Source: Brachyhypopomus gauderio
Taxonomy: Eukaryota; Chordata; Actinopteri; Gymnotiformes; Hypopomidae
Direction: 5' to 3'
NCBI RefSeq assembly: GCF_052324685.1
Contig: NC_135222.1
Location: forward strand, 7,169,414 to 7,233,413
Length of the DNA: 64,000 nt
The stretch's first letter is position 1, and every line of letters starts with the position of its first letter. The notes under the pieces were generated by a model, which was given only the letters and a program-made list of their open reading frames with translations, ran no database searches and was not told the origin of the DNA. Below, in pieces: positions 48,351 through 59,350 of this stretch. The translations under genes were made by a program, and so were the position numbers.

Positions 48351-51300
48351 GGTTGGGGCTTGTGGGTATTTTTGGAGCTATGGTTGAAGCAGCCATGTGG
48401 CAGGGTTGACAGAATGCTTCAACTCTGCCTTTGTAATAGTAATGGGTGCACAGGCATATGAAAATGACAAAACCTGTAGATCATGCTCGACAAAGTTCAT
48501 TTGTAACAAACTAAACGAGCTTGTGATTTAATGTGACAAAAAGCTTTGTCAAAAAACTATTTCTTCCATTATTCCACTTTGAAAAGACCAACAGATAGTC
48601 AGGCCAGTAAACTGCACTTTATAATGTACAGTCATAATTGTATCACATGAAGGCCAAAGACCAACTTCCTAACCATGCTGAATAAAAGATGAACCCACTG
48701 AGCTTTAAACATCCTCACAGCAGATTGGTTCCTTAACATTTTGTGCACTGCACCCATTGTCTGGAAGCAATTAACCAGACTAGTGGGTAACTGGAGGTCT
48801 GGGCACAAAGGACCTTGATGAGTGTGTGACTGGAAACGTGTGTGTGAACAGGACTGGGGAGAGCTCCATTCAGCAAGCGAAGAACGGCACGCGTCCCAGA
48901 GGAGAAAAAAAAAACAGATGTCACTCCAGCTGGGAAGGAAGGGTAGTGCTTCCAGAGCAAGAGGGCGGGGTTTGTGTCCCTGCATGTCAGCCTGACAGCG
49001 CTGGGCCGGTGAGGATACAGAAACAAGAGGACAGAAGGGTCCCGTGTTAGGAATTCTCTGTTATCTCCGTTTTTGGAGGGGTGTATCAAAATATGGTTCA
49101 AATTGTGGTTCAAAATATCTAGAGTGAAGAGATCATTTAATAATAATATTAAGTAGCCAGTAATTATTAGTTGTAAAACAAATAGTCCTGACTTACTCAG
49201 CCATTGTTAAATGTGTTGCCAGCGTGTTGTAACGTTGTATATTGTGTCTCAAGGCCGGTTTTCAGTAAGACCTTATTGCATTTTGAGCTTATTAACAGTT
49301 CCGTGTTTGATTGCTCTCTGTCGTTGCCCTGCACAGCTAATCATTTACCTGCAAATTACATGTACGATAACCCACAGCGAAGAATTGAAGAATTTATTAC
49401 TTTTGAACTGGAAGTTGTAAATGGTAAATTGACCTCTGCATTTAGCCTGATCATATACTGTCATAAGGATGTACATGTTGTAACTAGTCTAAAAGAGTGT
49501 TGCAATTTTTCAAGAAATGTTTATTTTCTGCACTTTTATGGTGCATCTGGCAACTGCCAAAGGAGAGCCACAGATGCCCTGATATTTGCCCCCACCCCAC
49601 CCCCAGTTTACCAACCCAGAGCAGAGTGCACATGTTAGTGCCTTGTTGTTTGTTTGAAATTTTGTAGTATTAACAGCTGTTGTTTATGACTTAATTTCAG
49701 TATCAAACCTGTGAACATTAGCTGAAAACATTTGAATCATAATGGTAAACTGGGGGGCACTGATAGATGAGCCTTACTGGTAGGTCTTCCAGTCATTTTC
49801 TGATTTTGAAGGATATTGCTGGTGCACGTCTTTCTGCACCTTCTGCTGACAACATGCACTAGACCTCAAGCTGTTAAGAGAGTATTGACAACGTGCACGT
49901 TTTCCTTTATGCAATTCGTGCCTCAGCTGCAAACAACTGAAACTCTGACTCCTCAGCCTATAATTACCACAGCCTGTCCTGTGCAGTACGGCTCTAGTCT
50001 TCGAGTACCACTACACCCAAAAACCCCAGCATGTCTCTTTGACCTCCACTACCCCACTGTGTTGCTACGCACTGCCCCACTGCCTCCTGGTTGTGGCTGG
50101 GCGTGGGGATGGGAGAGGGTGGGTTTGGCCACGCTTGAGGTTTTCTTTCAACTCTCTTGGTCTGTAGGGCCGCCTGGCCCCCGCCCCTCGCTGAAACCCA
50201 TCCTTAGCCGTGGTTCGAGTCCTTTAAAGCTTCCTGCTGGTTTTACGCGTACCTTTCAATTACATGTTACCCCCAAACAAAGGCCAATACACTGAGAGGC
50301 AAACAATGGCCTCAGCTGTATCAAAGAGGCCAGAGGCTGGAATTCCACAGTTCAGCAGTGTCTCAAAGTTCACTAGACCTCATTAGAAAGGATTTAATTA
50401 TATAAATAAGCTATTATTGTTTCATTTGAATAATAAAGCTGTGTGCATGTTTTTTTTTCCAGTTTAATGAATTGATATGAAGGAATTTTAAAAACAATGC
50501 CTTATTGTGTTATTCTTAAAGAGTGATGAGGTTAGATGCTGAATAGAGTGTGAAGTCATGAAATACAACAATGCCACTGAAACCTGTTTCTGTGCTGTGT
50601 GTGCAATGCAGGAGACCCAAAGTTCAATCAACCGCCATCCCACTGGAGCCCAAGGAGAGATCTGCACTTGATCTCTGCTGTTAATGCTTTTTTACAGGCC
50701 AGTGTAGCACAAACATAGTGCAACCACTTTTTCAGAGTGGTAGTTGCTTTTAACACTTAATGAGACCACCCAAGACTTGTGCAGAGATGTTTAATTGTTA
50801 CCATTCTCTGCCTCTCTCCTTCCGTCGCTCTCCGTCTGTCTCTCTTTCTCTTCCCCGCCTATCAATATGTTGATCTTGTGTATACGCATCTGTGTTTTTT
50901 ATTTATTCCGTGCATGTGTGCTACAGTGACTGAGTAAAATAAAACGACTGCAACTCCGAAATGTTTCCAGTCATTTGGTGGAAAAACGGGATCGCAAGCA
51001 GGCTGCACGACAAAGTTGAGAGATCACTGACGTTTTCATTCTTCTTCGCTCCTGCAAGAGCAGGAAACAGATTGCTGGAATACAAGTGTTCATCATGCGT
51101 GCTATAAAGTCATAAACCATAAAGTGTACATGGCTGCCTGGCCTTAGATAATAATAATGATAATAGACTTTATTGTCATGGTGAATATACATTTAATCAC
51201 AAAAATAATTGTGTTTAATTGTTCCATGATCTTATAATGAAACAGGCATTCATTTTTAGATGTTTGACCCTGACGTTTCCTGCATCTGGAACCTATAATA

Positions 51301-54300
51301 TTATGCTACTTTGGATGCTACTCACTAATGTGCATTTGGTTTAGAGTTTCAATTGCTGCTAATAGCTCGATCTAATTTGAGGTAATGCCATTTATGAGCA
51401 GGTAGGTGTAGCACCAGGTTAGTCGAGATAATGTTAAGCAAATGCACTGAGGAAAATGTTGTGTTGACAGACTAAGGAGGCTTTTGGCATTTCCATCAGT
51501 ACCTGCGTAAGTAACTGCACTTGTAATGGAAAGGAGAACATTTCTGTAACCTGTGCAAGAATACGGTTCCAGCTTGGTGCCACTATCAAACATGACATCA
51601 GTGAAATGTTTCTCTTCCTGTTTCATGTTTCATGGAACACTAAGAGGGAAAAGTCCATCCAGACGTGGCCTACTGCAAATGCTTAACTTCTAGTACTTCT
51701 AGTTACTTCTAGTACTTCTGGTTACATCTAGCTTTGGTTTAGTACTTCAGCTTTGCACTTAAAATCAAGCAAGTTTGCAAATGTCAGACAAGTTTGTGTT
51801 GGGGGGTGGGGGTATAGGGGTGAAGAAGCATTCTTAAGATGAAAGGGAGGTTATGGCTTTGGGCTGAGAGGGGTGGGGGCGAAAGCAGCCTGTAATTTAG
51901 CCTTCTGCTGCACACCAAACCTTCACCCCAACCTCTGTTCCAGCAGCCCAGCACAGCACACTTAGAACTGAAGATCCTATATGCAGAGTAAAGGTCCTCT
52001 TTGCAATGAATCAAGGAACAGAGACATGCACTGATCTGAGCAAACCACTTGATCAGAAAAAAAAATCATTGAAGGTCTCTGAAAGCCAGCTGAGGGTGAG
52101 TCCACTGCCGAATGTGGCCCTCCTTTATTTTCCCAACGCCACCACTCCCTCATGCATAAATATAGCCTGCTGGGGCTAAAAATAGCCACTTGCGCAAGAC
52201 TATTAATAGCTCAGTCCTCTGAGCTTGGTGTCAGAAGCTTTCGCGCACGAGGCATGAGTAATAGCTAGTAAGGAAAGAAAAGGTTCTCTGTTCTCTGCTT
52301 CCCTCCCTCTTTCTCTGACGCTGTGTGTCTCCTCGGCTGTGGGTGAGAGGCTCCAGTCTGTAGACGTCCAGTTGACTTTCATTCATGCCACCGCGGCCGG
52401 TTCGGTCGCTCATGAAGCCAGCTATTGTGCTTGGGCGCAAGGCCTCAGGGGCACTGCTTGCATACACACTTCTTTCCACCCGTTTGGAAAGACGGTTGGA
52501 ACACAGTGCAAGACATTGTCTGCCTCATACCATTATAGATCTGCCGTACAACAGTGCTTATTATTGGCAAAGTTAACCCACTCCCTGTCTGTAGTATAAA
52601 CTTCTTGGTTTTTTTTTCCACAAAGTAAAAATGACTGTCAATCTTAAAAATAAATGCAAAATGAAATCGGAGCCCAGTCAGGTATTATTTTATCATGAAT
52701 GCATGAGCTATAGGACAAGGCCCTTCGCAGAGTAGATCAGAAAAATACAGTGTAAGCAACTTTATCTAAGGTCAACACTTAACTTAAAAAACTGAATCCG
52801 TGTTTAAACTGTTTACTAGGAAACCGCAACAATGTAGAATTGCATTGTTTAGGGTCATTTAGCTTGTTCCCCACCGTTACTATGACAAGCAGATAATGTG
52901 CTTGTGGTTACCTGACAAATAAATCCATTCTCTGGTAGTGATGCCAGGTCATTGTTCCGCATCCAGATGCAATATTCAGTAGAAATTAATAACACACTCC
53001 CTTGCATTCATTTCCTGAATGTGCTTTCTGTCACATCCTTGTTCTGGCAATGCAGAGGTACCACATGATCTTCTCTGATCTCGCCTCGACATCTGCTGTA
53101 AACCAGTAATTGGTATGTTTAATTAAGCATGAGCTAGGTTTTTTTTTATGGTGGCGAGATTAAGTGCTGAAGCTGCTTTGATTAAAGGCGCCACACGGAG
53201 CGTCGAAAAGGGGAGCATTCACAAACCGGGGCTTTACATATCGCTTGAACTGGTTAGGGAGGCATGATGGCACCGGCACTATAAAAACTGGGCAAAGTTG
53301 TCTCCGTTACGACCTCGAAATGTGTCAACGTGCCTGGGCTATAAAGGAGTCCATTCTGTGGGCGGAACGCGGGCTAAATTGGCGCGAGTCGCGCGGCAGT
53401 GCCGCCAGTCTCGTGTACCTGCCGACCTCAGGGAGTCGGACTGGGGTGCAGAAATAGACGCAGGCGGGGTGGCACGCGCTCCTTACAGATCACACACACA
53501 TCAAGGCTTTGTGTGCAGGAAGAGCAAAAAAAAAAAAAGAAATAATATGGAGCCAGGCAGAACGTGTCTGCCCGTGTCTCTCTGTGAAGAAAACGTGGTC
53601 TTGTCGGTTTCCTGTGAAAGTGCAGCCCCCCCCCTCCATTATATTCCTCCCTCTGTGCCAATTCAAATAGATATTCCAATTCTGTTTTCTTGCTTTCAGA
53701 AAATAGCAATTACTTGACTGCTTTTACCTATTTTAAGTCCTGAAAATAAATAGCCTGTAGTTATTTTTAAAAATAAGATGTTAATGTATGTGTTTTGCTG
53801 GTGATATGCACCAAGTTTACATTTTAACCTTCGTAAAGCATTTCTTGCTAACAGACGTAGCACGTCAGGGAAAAGATTTTCCGCATTCCTCACATACCTG
53901 CAGCCCAAGAGATAGAGAATAGCCACGCTGCGTTCGCTAATGCGGTCTGAAGGAACGACTCCCTCACCGTTACATATTTTAACGCTCGTAATGCTCCGAA
54001 CTGAAACTGTACCCTGGAACCTCACAAGTTCGAATGTCTCCAAATTGCCCATATATGGTCAATGACGTTTCCGGAGATACCGATGCGTAATCGGTGATAG
54101 GCTACGCAAGTGGAGAGAAATACATAATTAGCTCAGGGAATGCCCATAAACAAATATGCACGACCTCAATAGGGAAAATAGATAGAAATAATATTTTATT
54201 AATAGATTATTAATTATTTGGGGTTTGACAGTTTACTATCTTAGTAACAGTTCACATTCAACCAGAAATTTTAAATCCAGGATATCTTACAAAATAAGCT

Positions 54301-54484
54301 ATTTTATCTCCTGCAAAAAGCCTAGGTTATGTATTTTAATGCTGAGATTACTTCATATATTTTAACAAATATTGTAGGTCATATATTGCTTACTCCGTGT
54401 TTTAAAATTTGTTTACCTGACGATGAAAGAGCTACTTCATTATTAAGACATGCCACCATAGCATTGTGAACCACCAACCTATGT
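48351..54484. other. Long AT-rich non-coding stretch
   Basis: About 6.1 kb without recognisable exons. Frames of 144 codons (49204-49638) and 159 codons (49816-50295) on plus have no family resemblance. A12 at 53526 and C-run near 53627 are present. A short ATAATAATGATAATAGACTTTATTGTCAT stretch near 51155-51180 resembles tails seen in fish retroposons but is too short to call. Confidence 0.45.
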
Positions 54485-54638
54485 GGTACCTGCAGGGGCG
54501 CAGATGGCACTGGGGACATGTCCCCTCCAGATTTATATTGACCCCATCCGAAATCTAGCATCTACAAGCATAAACGTATATATTGTACAGCTTGGTCCCC
54601 CTCACTTCAGAATTTCCATCTGCGCCGATGGGTACCTG
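54485..54638. mobile_element. hAT-like MITE with 8-bp target-site duplication
   Basis: A 138-base element (54493-54630) is flanked by perfect 8-base direct repeats GGTACCTG (54485-54492 and 54631-54638). Its ends are inverted repeats: the left end reads CAGGGGCGCAGATGG and the right end, reverse complemented, reads CATCGGCGCAGATGG. An 8-bp target duplication and CA-initiated ends of the CAGGGGC type are established hallmarks of hAT-superfamily elements. It has no coding capacity, so it would depend on transposase from elsewhere. Strand is arbitrary. Confidence 0.85.
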
Positions 54639-54646
54639 GTATAGCA

Positions 54647-54877
54647 GTAAGGGGCCATAATCCAGGTGGACACCCCCAACCTAAGTAAAGGTAGGACTAG
54701 GACAGTAAGGGGACATAACCCAGGTGGACACCCCCAACCTAAGTAAAGGTAGGACTAGGACAGTAAGGGGACATAACCCAGGTGGACACCCCCAACCTAA
54801 GTAAAGGTAGGACTAGGACAGTAAGGGGACATAACCCAGGTGGACACCCCCAACCTAAGTAAAGGTAGGACAGTAAG
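54647..54877. repeat. 58-bp minisatellite, 4 copies
   Basis: Units begin GTAAGGGG at 54647, 54705, 54763 and 54821. They contain GGTGGACACCCCCAACC and AAAGGTAGGACTAGGACA. Units 2 and 3 appear identical, unit 1 has a few differences, and unit 4 is truncated by loss of CTAGGA. The array starts eight bases after the MITE's right target duplication. Confidence 0.96.
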
Positions 54878-55345
54878 CATACTGAGAATCTTATTACCTG
54901 TTGCATCTGACGATCAATGTGAGCCTGGGAACTCTGTGATCTCCACAACGTTTTTGTTCAAATGTAAAATTGTGTCTTTCCTGGCTTATCTGTACTTGTG
55001 TCAGTGAACAGTAATTGCAGCATATCGCACAGCAGAGTGGACAGTTTGCCAAGATAAACAGTTTCTACATGAATGACTTCTGGAGTCCATGTTTCCCCTC
55101 TGTACATTGCAGCTTGTTCTGTACCAGTAAGGATATGACGCAAATTCCAGTAGATGAGGATGTGAAGACTCTCCTTCAGCAAACTGAGTGTGAAATCACG
55201 CTACTTGGGAAGTTGAGCTTGCATTGTTCTGCTAAGTCCCTAGTTTGGTTTTATGTTGGCAATGATCAAGAACAACTCCAGATTACCCACCACCTCCTCA
55301 ATTAAAACAAAATAGTCTCACAAAATATTTCACTTCCAGACAATA
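54878..55345. other. Short interval downstream of gadd45b, nothing recognised
   Basis: The 96-codon plus frame at 55015-55305 ends just before the predicted gadd45b polyadenylation site. It has no recognisable domain, and an overlapping minus frame exists. Confidence 0.4.
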
Positions 55346-55351
55346 ATTTAT
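55346..55351 (-). terminator. Predicted gadd45b polyadenylation signal
   Basis: TTTATT on plus gives AATAAA on minus, about 650 bases past the gadd45b stop codon. It is followed on minus by T- and G-rich sequence (TTTTGTGAG, TTTTGTTTT) as expected for a cleavage region. Other hexamers could also be used. Confidence 0.5.
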
Positions 55352-55578
55352 TAACAGCATTGCACAAACATTAACTTTCACATGAGCTGAAACACATATA
55401 TTACTCTTTTTAAATTATGGGAATAAGTTAAAACATTATTTCATATGATGTATCAGTGGCTTTTAAAAACATCAGGATGTCTTGACAACACTGGCCTCGT
55501 TGCAGTCACGATAAGCAGATGCAGCCCACATGCCTACCGGCTTCTACAGATGATAGTCCAACAAAATCAGCAGTTCGC

Positions 55579-55602
55579 AAAAAAAAAAAAAAAAAAAAAA
55601 AA
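55579..55602. repeat. A24 homopolymer (U24 in the predicted gadd45b 3' UTR)
   Basis: Twenty-four A on plus. If gadd45b runs to the signal at 55346, its mRNA carries a U24 tract about 400 bases after the stop codon. It could instead be the tail of an old retroposon insertion on plus, although I see no retroposon body upstream. Confidence 0.9.
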
Positions 55603-55999
55603 GCAAGTCCCACAGCCAGCGAGTGACCTGCAGCTAGCTTTCTACACCGACAGGATCTGGGTTTCTCTCCATCGCCCAATCGAAACCGAGGGCGCACGCT
55701 CCCACGCGGCCCATATGCAGGAACTCCGGTTCCGCACCGGTAGGCAGTCCTCCACAACTCGTGTTCCTGTGGCTCCCCCTCCGCAAAAACGCTCCCCTCC
55801 GAGGAGGACGGCATGGGCTGCGGAGTCAAACGCACCGTGCGCACGGTCCTAGGAACTTCCCCCCCTCTCCTCAGCCCCTGCACCTGACGCAGCAGTCAGC
55901 GGTGGCTGATGCAGAGCGGTAAAAAGCCCTTTTGAACGCCTCTTTCATTCTCAGAGAATGGCGGTTCTATTCCTTCCACGCGGTTACCGTCCGTTGGGT

Positions 56000-56902
56000 T
56001 CAGCGCTCTTGCAGGGACAGATAGGGGACCCACTGGTTTTTGCACCGGCTTTCGTCGCAGTAGTTGCCCACCTCCTTCAAAGCGGGGCACTTCAATGGCT
56101 GACATTGAGGATTCTGCTTTTAGGAAGACACAAACAAAAACAACAACAACATTAGGATAAATGGTTTCGACAGCACGCGCTGAAACGTCTGGCCCAAAAC
56201 TCATTCTATGTAACGTTGAATTAGCAAGCAAGTCGATACTTACAGACACTAAAATACAGTGGAAGTCTTTTGGCTCGTTGTTATTGTTCTCCACGGTGCT
56301 CGGTTCGTCCAGGACCTGTGCCAGGCGTCGCAGGCCGGACACGCGCAGGATATTAATGTCGTTTTCACAGCAGAACGCTTGAAGTAGCGTGAAGTGGATC
56401 TGAAGGGCAATGTCGTCCTCATCTTCCTCATCCGTCGCCAGAACGCACAGCACCACGCTGTCTGGATCGCTGCGATGAAAAAATAAATCTCGTTAGCTCC
56501 TGTTTAATTCGCTATTGATCATAATGCATAAACTCGTTTTTGTCAGGGACCAATGTTTCAGTGTAATGGCAAAAATAATGTTATTTATACTTACACATTC
56601 ATTAGTTTCGCAGACTCGTATACGCCGACAGTAAGGCAGTCTTGTCTCTGGGCTGCTACCAGTAGCTCCTCTAATGCTTGGCTCACGGTGTCCATCCTAT
56701 AATAAAGTGCAAAACTGGTAAACAACTAGTTTCATCTTTGCAGTTAATGCTTAAACATCATAAATAATTGCCCTACGAAGTCTTGACGACCGTCACTATA
56801 ACCGTTTATGCATGCAATATATGTCAAGATTGTGCACACATAAAATCAGTTAACTTACTTTTCATCAGTGATATCGCATCCAACGACTTCTTCCAGAGTC
56901 AT
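56000..56902 (-). CDS. gadd45b: Growth arrest and DNA-damage-inducible protein GADD45 beta
   Basis: Small acidic stress-response protein. The family binds and activates the kinase MTK1/MEKK4, interacts with PCNA, p21 and CDK1, and is linked to active DNA demethylation. Four coding exons on minus: 56902-56859, 56696-56595, 56469-56244 and 56113-56000. All junctions are GT-AG (three donors GTAAGT), and the pieces join in frame to 161 aa plus stop; human GADD45B has 160. It begins [10 protein letters not shown]. The L7Ae-like fold follows, with [20 protein letters not shown] (residues 38-57), acidic loop DEEDEDD (62-68), IALQIHFT, and [11 protein letters not shown]. It ends [11 protein letters not shown]. 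The [15 protein letters not shown] and VSGLRRLAQ segments favour beta over alpha or gamma. Exon 2 is 102 bases, as I recall for the mammalian genes. The last exon is hidden in an out-of-frame read-through of intron 3, so single-frame ORF calling misses it. Fish may have two beta copies; which one this is was not determined. Confidence 0.96.
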
Positions 56903-57089
56903 GTTGTTGAAGAGTGATATGCAATCCAAAAACTCAAAGAAGAACTCCGAGTGATTAATTCCAGTACGAATGCGTCGCAGGAACGGCGATACAGTAATCC
57001 AAATAGGCTTTGTTCGAGCTGAGTTATCCAGTTCGTTAGTCACGTTTCTTCTGCTTGCGAAGTATCTTCTGCCGGGTATTAGCGAAACC

Positions 57090-57235
57090 GAAGGCATATA
57101 TCTGCTTTCGGTCGGAGGGCGTGGCCTCTTCCAACGCACATTTCTCTCATTGGTTATAAACCCTCGGCGAACGTCTTTGTCTCTCTGGCAATTGGTAGTT
57201 TCTAGTGCCTCCAGTCTAGAGCCCACGTGGGCAGA
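57090..57235 (-). promoter_or_regulatory. Predicted gadd45b promoter
   Basis: Upstream of the start codon on minus lie, in order toward the gene: an E-box CACGTG (57224-57229), a CCAAT box (57195-57191), a second CCAAT box (57153-57149), a GC-box-like GGCCACGCCC (57126-57117), and a TATA-like GATATATG (57102-57095). The spacing is typical of an inducible pol II promoter with transcription starting near 57065, which gives a 5' UTR of about 160 bases. The element calls are by motif only. Confidence 0.55.
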
Positions 57236-59199
57236 TTCAAAGAACAGCCCTCCGCCACCACCACCACCACCCCCCTCCCATCACAGTATCTAGTTGTTTA
57301 TGTCACTATTAAGTCCGATGGAATTTCCTTGGTTTCTATTTTTCTTTGGATGCGCTCATTGCAGTAAAAATTTAGAAAACAGCATCATGAACATCACTGT
57401 ACCTAATTATATTGCAGATATGTTCGGTTTGCATACTAAATACATAAAAATTCCACATAGAATAATTAGACTATAGTGTTTGTCCAATAAAATCTATTAA
57501 AACTTGCTATAGCACTGGCTTCTGCAGAGGTTGCTTCTGTAAACGTACGCTATGGCTTTTATAAATGTGCTTTTAGAGGTTGCTCTGTGAAAGAAAAATG
57601 CATGTAAGAGCAAGCATTTCAGATTAAACTTTTGTCGAACCACTGCACGTGCTATTGTTTTACATTCCTATTGTCTTTATGACTAAACACTATATTTGTA
57701 TTTTGCATAACTCATTGTTTTCTTTGATGTTTCTAAACTCTCCAGAAGGTGATAGAGTTTGTCCATATTACCTGGAACTTCCTTCACTTCACTGTTCAAG
57801 TTCCAGTGTGTCTAATTATAGGCCGAGGAGGTTACGGGACCTGTTATACATTCTTCTTTTGCTTTCGATACAACGGGACAAACATATGATAATCACATTA
57901 TACTTGATCAATCAAGTACTTAATTATGTAGAAAAATACGTTTACGTATTACGATATATACTATTAAGTGTGTGTGTGCACACCCTTTATCACTGCGTAA
58001 ATTATATATCTTACCATTTATGTGTTCAGATATTGCATTGCATGTTACTATTTTTATGTAGACCGAAGGGATATATTGAAGATTCATTTGGATATATCAA
58101 ATAAGTTGACCCATGACGCCACATAGTGGTTCATGTAAGTACAAACGTATATAACCCATAGTAGCTCAAAAATATTTTTTAATATGCTCATTTTAATTGT
58201 TTCTTTGAAAAAAAGAACAATGTTTTATATTCAGTAAGATAGTCTTACTGTCATATTTTAAATGATTAAAAAAACATCAGTCCATGTTTTTCTTCATGGC
58301 ATGAGACATCTGGTCAACGATTGCCACCTAGCGTTGAAAAATACTAAATGTCGACCGAAGAAAATACACGTGCACAGTTTTGTAATTGTTGACAAAAGAG
58401 AATATACCGACATGTACTGATTAGTTGTTTGTGGGACATTCAAGCTATTGTCATTTTTTCCAGCGCGGTGTGTGCAAGTGTTGCTCATTAGATAGATTTT
58501 CCCATAAGAGCAGCGCGTGCTGCCTGCTACATTTTATTAATACACAAGGTCGTAATAAACAGGAAACCAACTATAAGACAACGTCCCGGCGACGTTTTTT
58601 ACACGATTTTATGCAGTGGTTTTCCTAGCTATCACTATTGTCCTCTCTGGAACCCCTGTGGAATTCATTCAGTTGTAATACACACCATTAGACACCTTTT
58701 CAAATCTGGCTAGCATGTAGTTTGGAACTGACACCTCGGGGCAAACTCTTGCAGAAAACTGCTTACAAACGATCATGAAGAAAGCTATGCTTACATGTTT
58801 GATTAGTTTCTTCTTTAGAAACATTCGAAATTGTTGCATATAAAACAACGCATTTCGCTATTATTTGCATTCGCTATCTAAATTATTAGGCCCTACTGTA
58901 ATCTGTGCATCTAAGGACGTACGCAGACTCGAGGGTCTGCTGCTCTGGCCTTTACTTGAAGAGTTAAGGGTTATTCGTATTTATGCAGCCGAAACAGCAA
59001 AACTTATTATTTCCCTCAGAGGGACAATAATGTTGCTTGGACACCTTAACCTTGGCTTGTGCACGTCCTCGCGATCACATATGCCACACGTTCTTTGGTA
59101 ATAGAACAATTACGACAATCCCCAATTGTTCCAATGACGTGTAGCCATTTAAATCAGTATTATAAACTGTTTCACCTGTCTGTAGGTTACGCGCGGCGA
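57236..59199. other. Divergent intergenic region between gadd45b and larp6
   Basis: About 2 kb of AT-rich sequence separates the head-to-head genes. It starts with a short (CCA)n/C-rich tract at about 57251-57275. The 151-codon frame at 57649-58104 is Tyr/Leu/Ile-rich as expected from AT-rich DNA and shows no domain. No clear shared promoter is visible. Confidence 0.6.
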
Positions 59200-59350
59200 G
59201 ACAGGGAATCCCGCCAGGGCAAGGAGCAGGTTGGAAAACTTCATAGTAGTTATTTCAGCTGCAGTAATGTGTGGTCTATTTGTAAAGTTCGATTCGTGTT
59301 TTTTGATTGCAAACCTGTATTATTCATAAAAAACACCGTTTGTCTGCAGC

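Noticed and set aside
47853..48461. 202-codon plus frame
   Set aside because: It starts in a GT repeat, passes through G-runs and has no recognisable domain; better read as CpG/G-rich regulatory DNA.
49816..50295. 159-codon plus frame
   Set aside because: Composition and content show no family resemblance; no start context or splice partners.
51150..51190. Retroposon-tail-like TAATAGACTTTATTGTCAT
   Set aside because: Only about 25 bases resemble a known type of tail; no head or body is recognisable.
55896..56456. Single 186-codon minus frame at gadd45b
   Set aside because: It is real exon 3 followed by read-through of intron 3 and an out-of-frame exon 4. The correct last exon, ending in [11 protein letters not shown], is in another frame.
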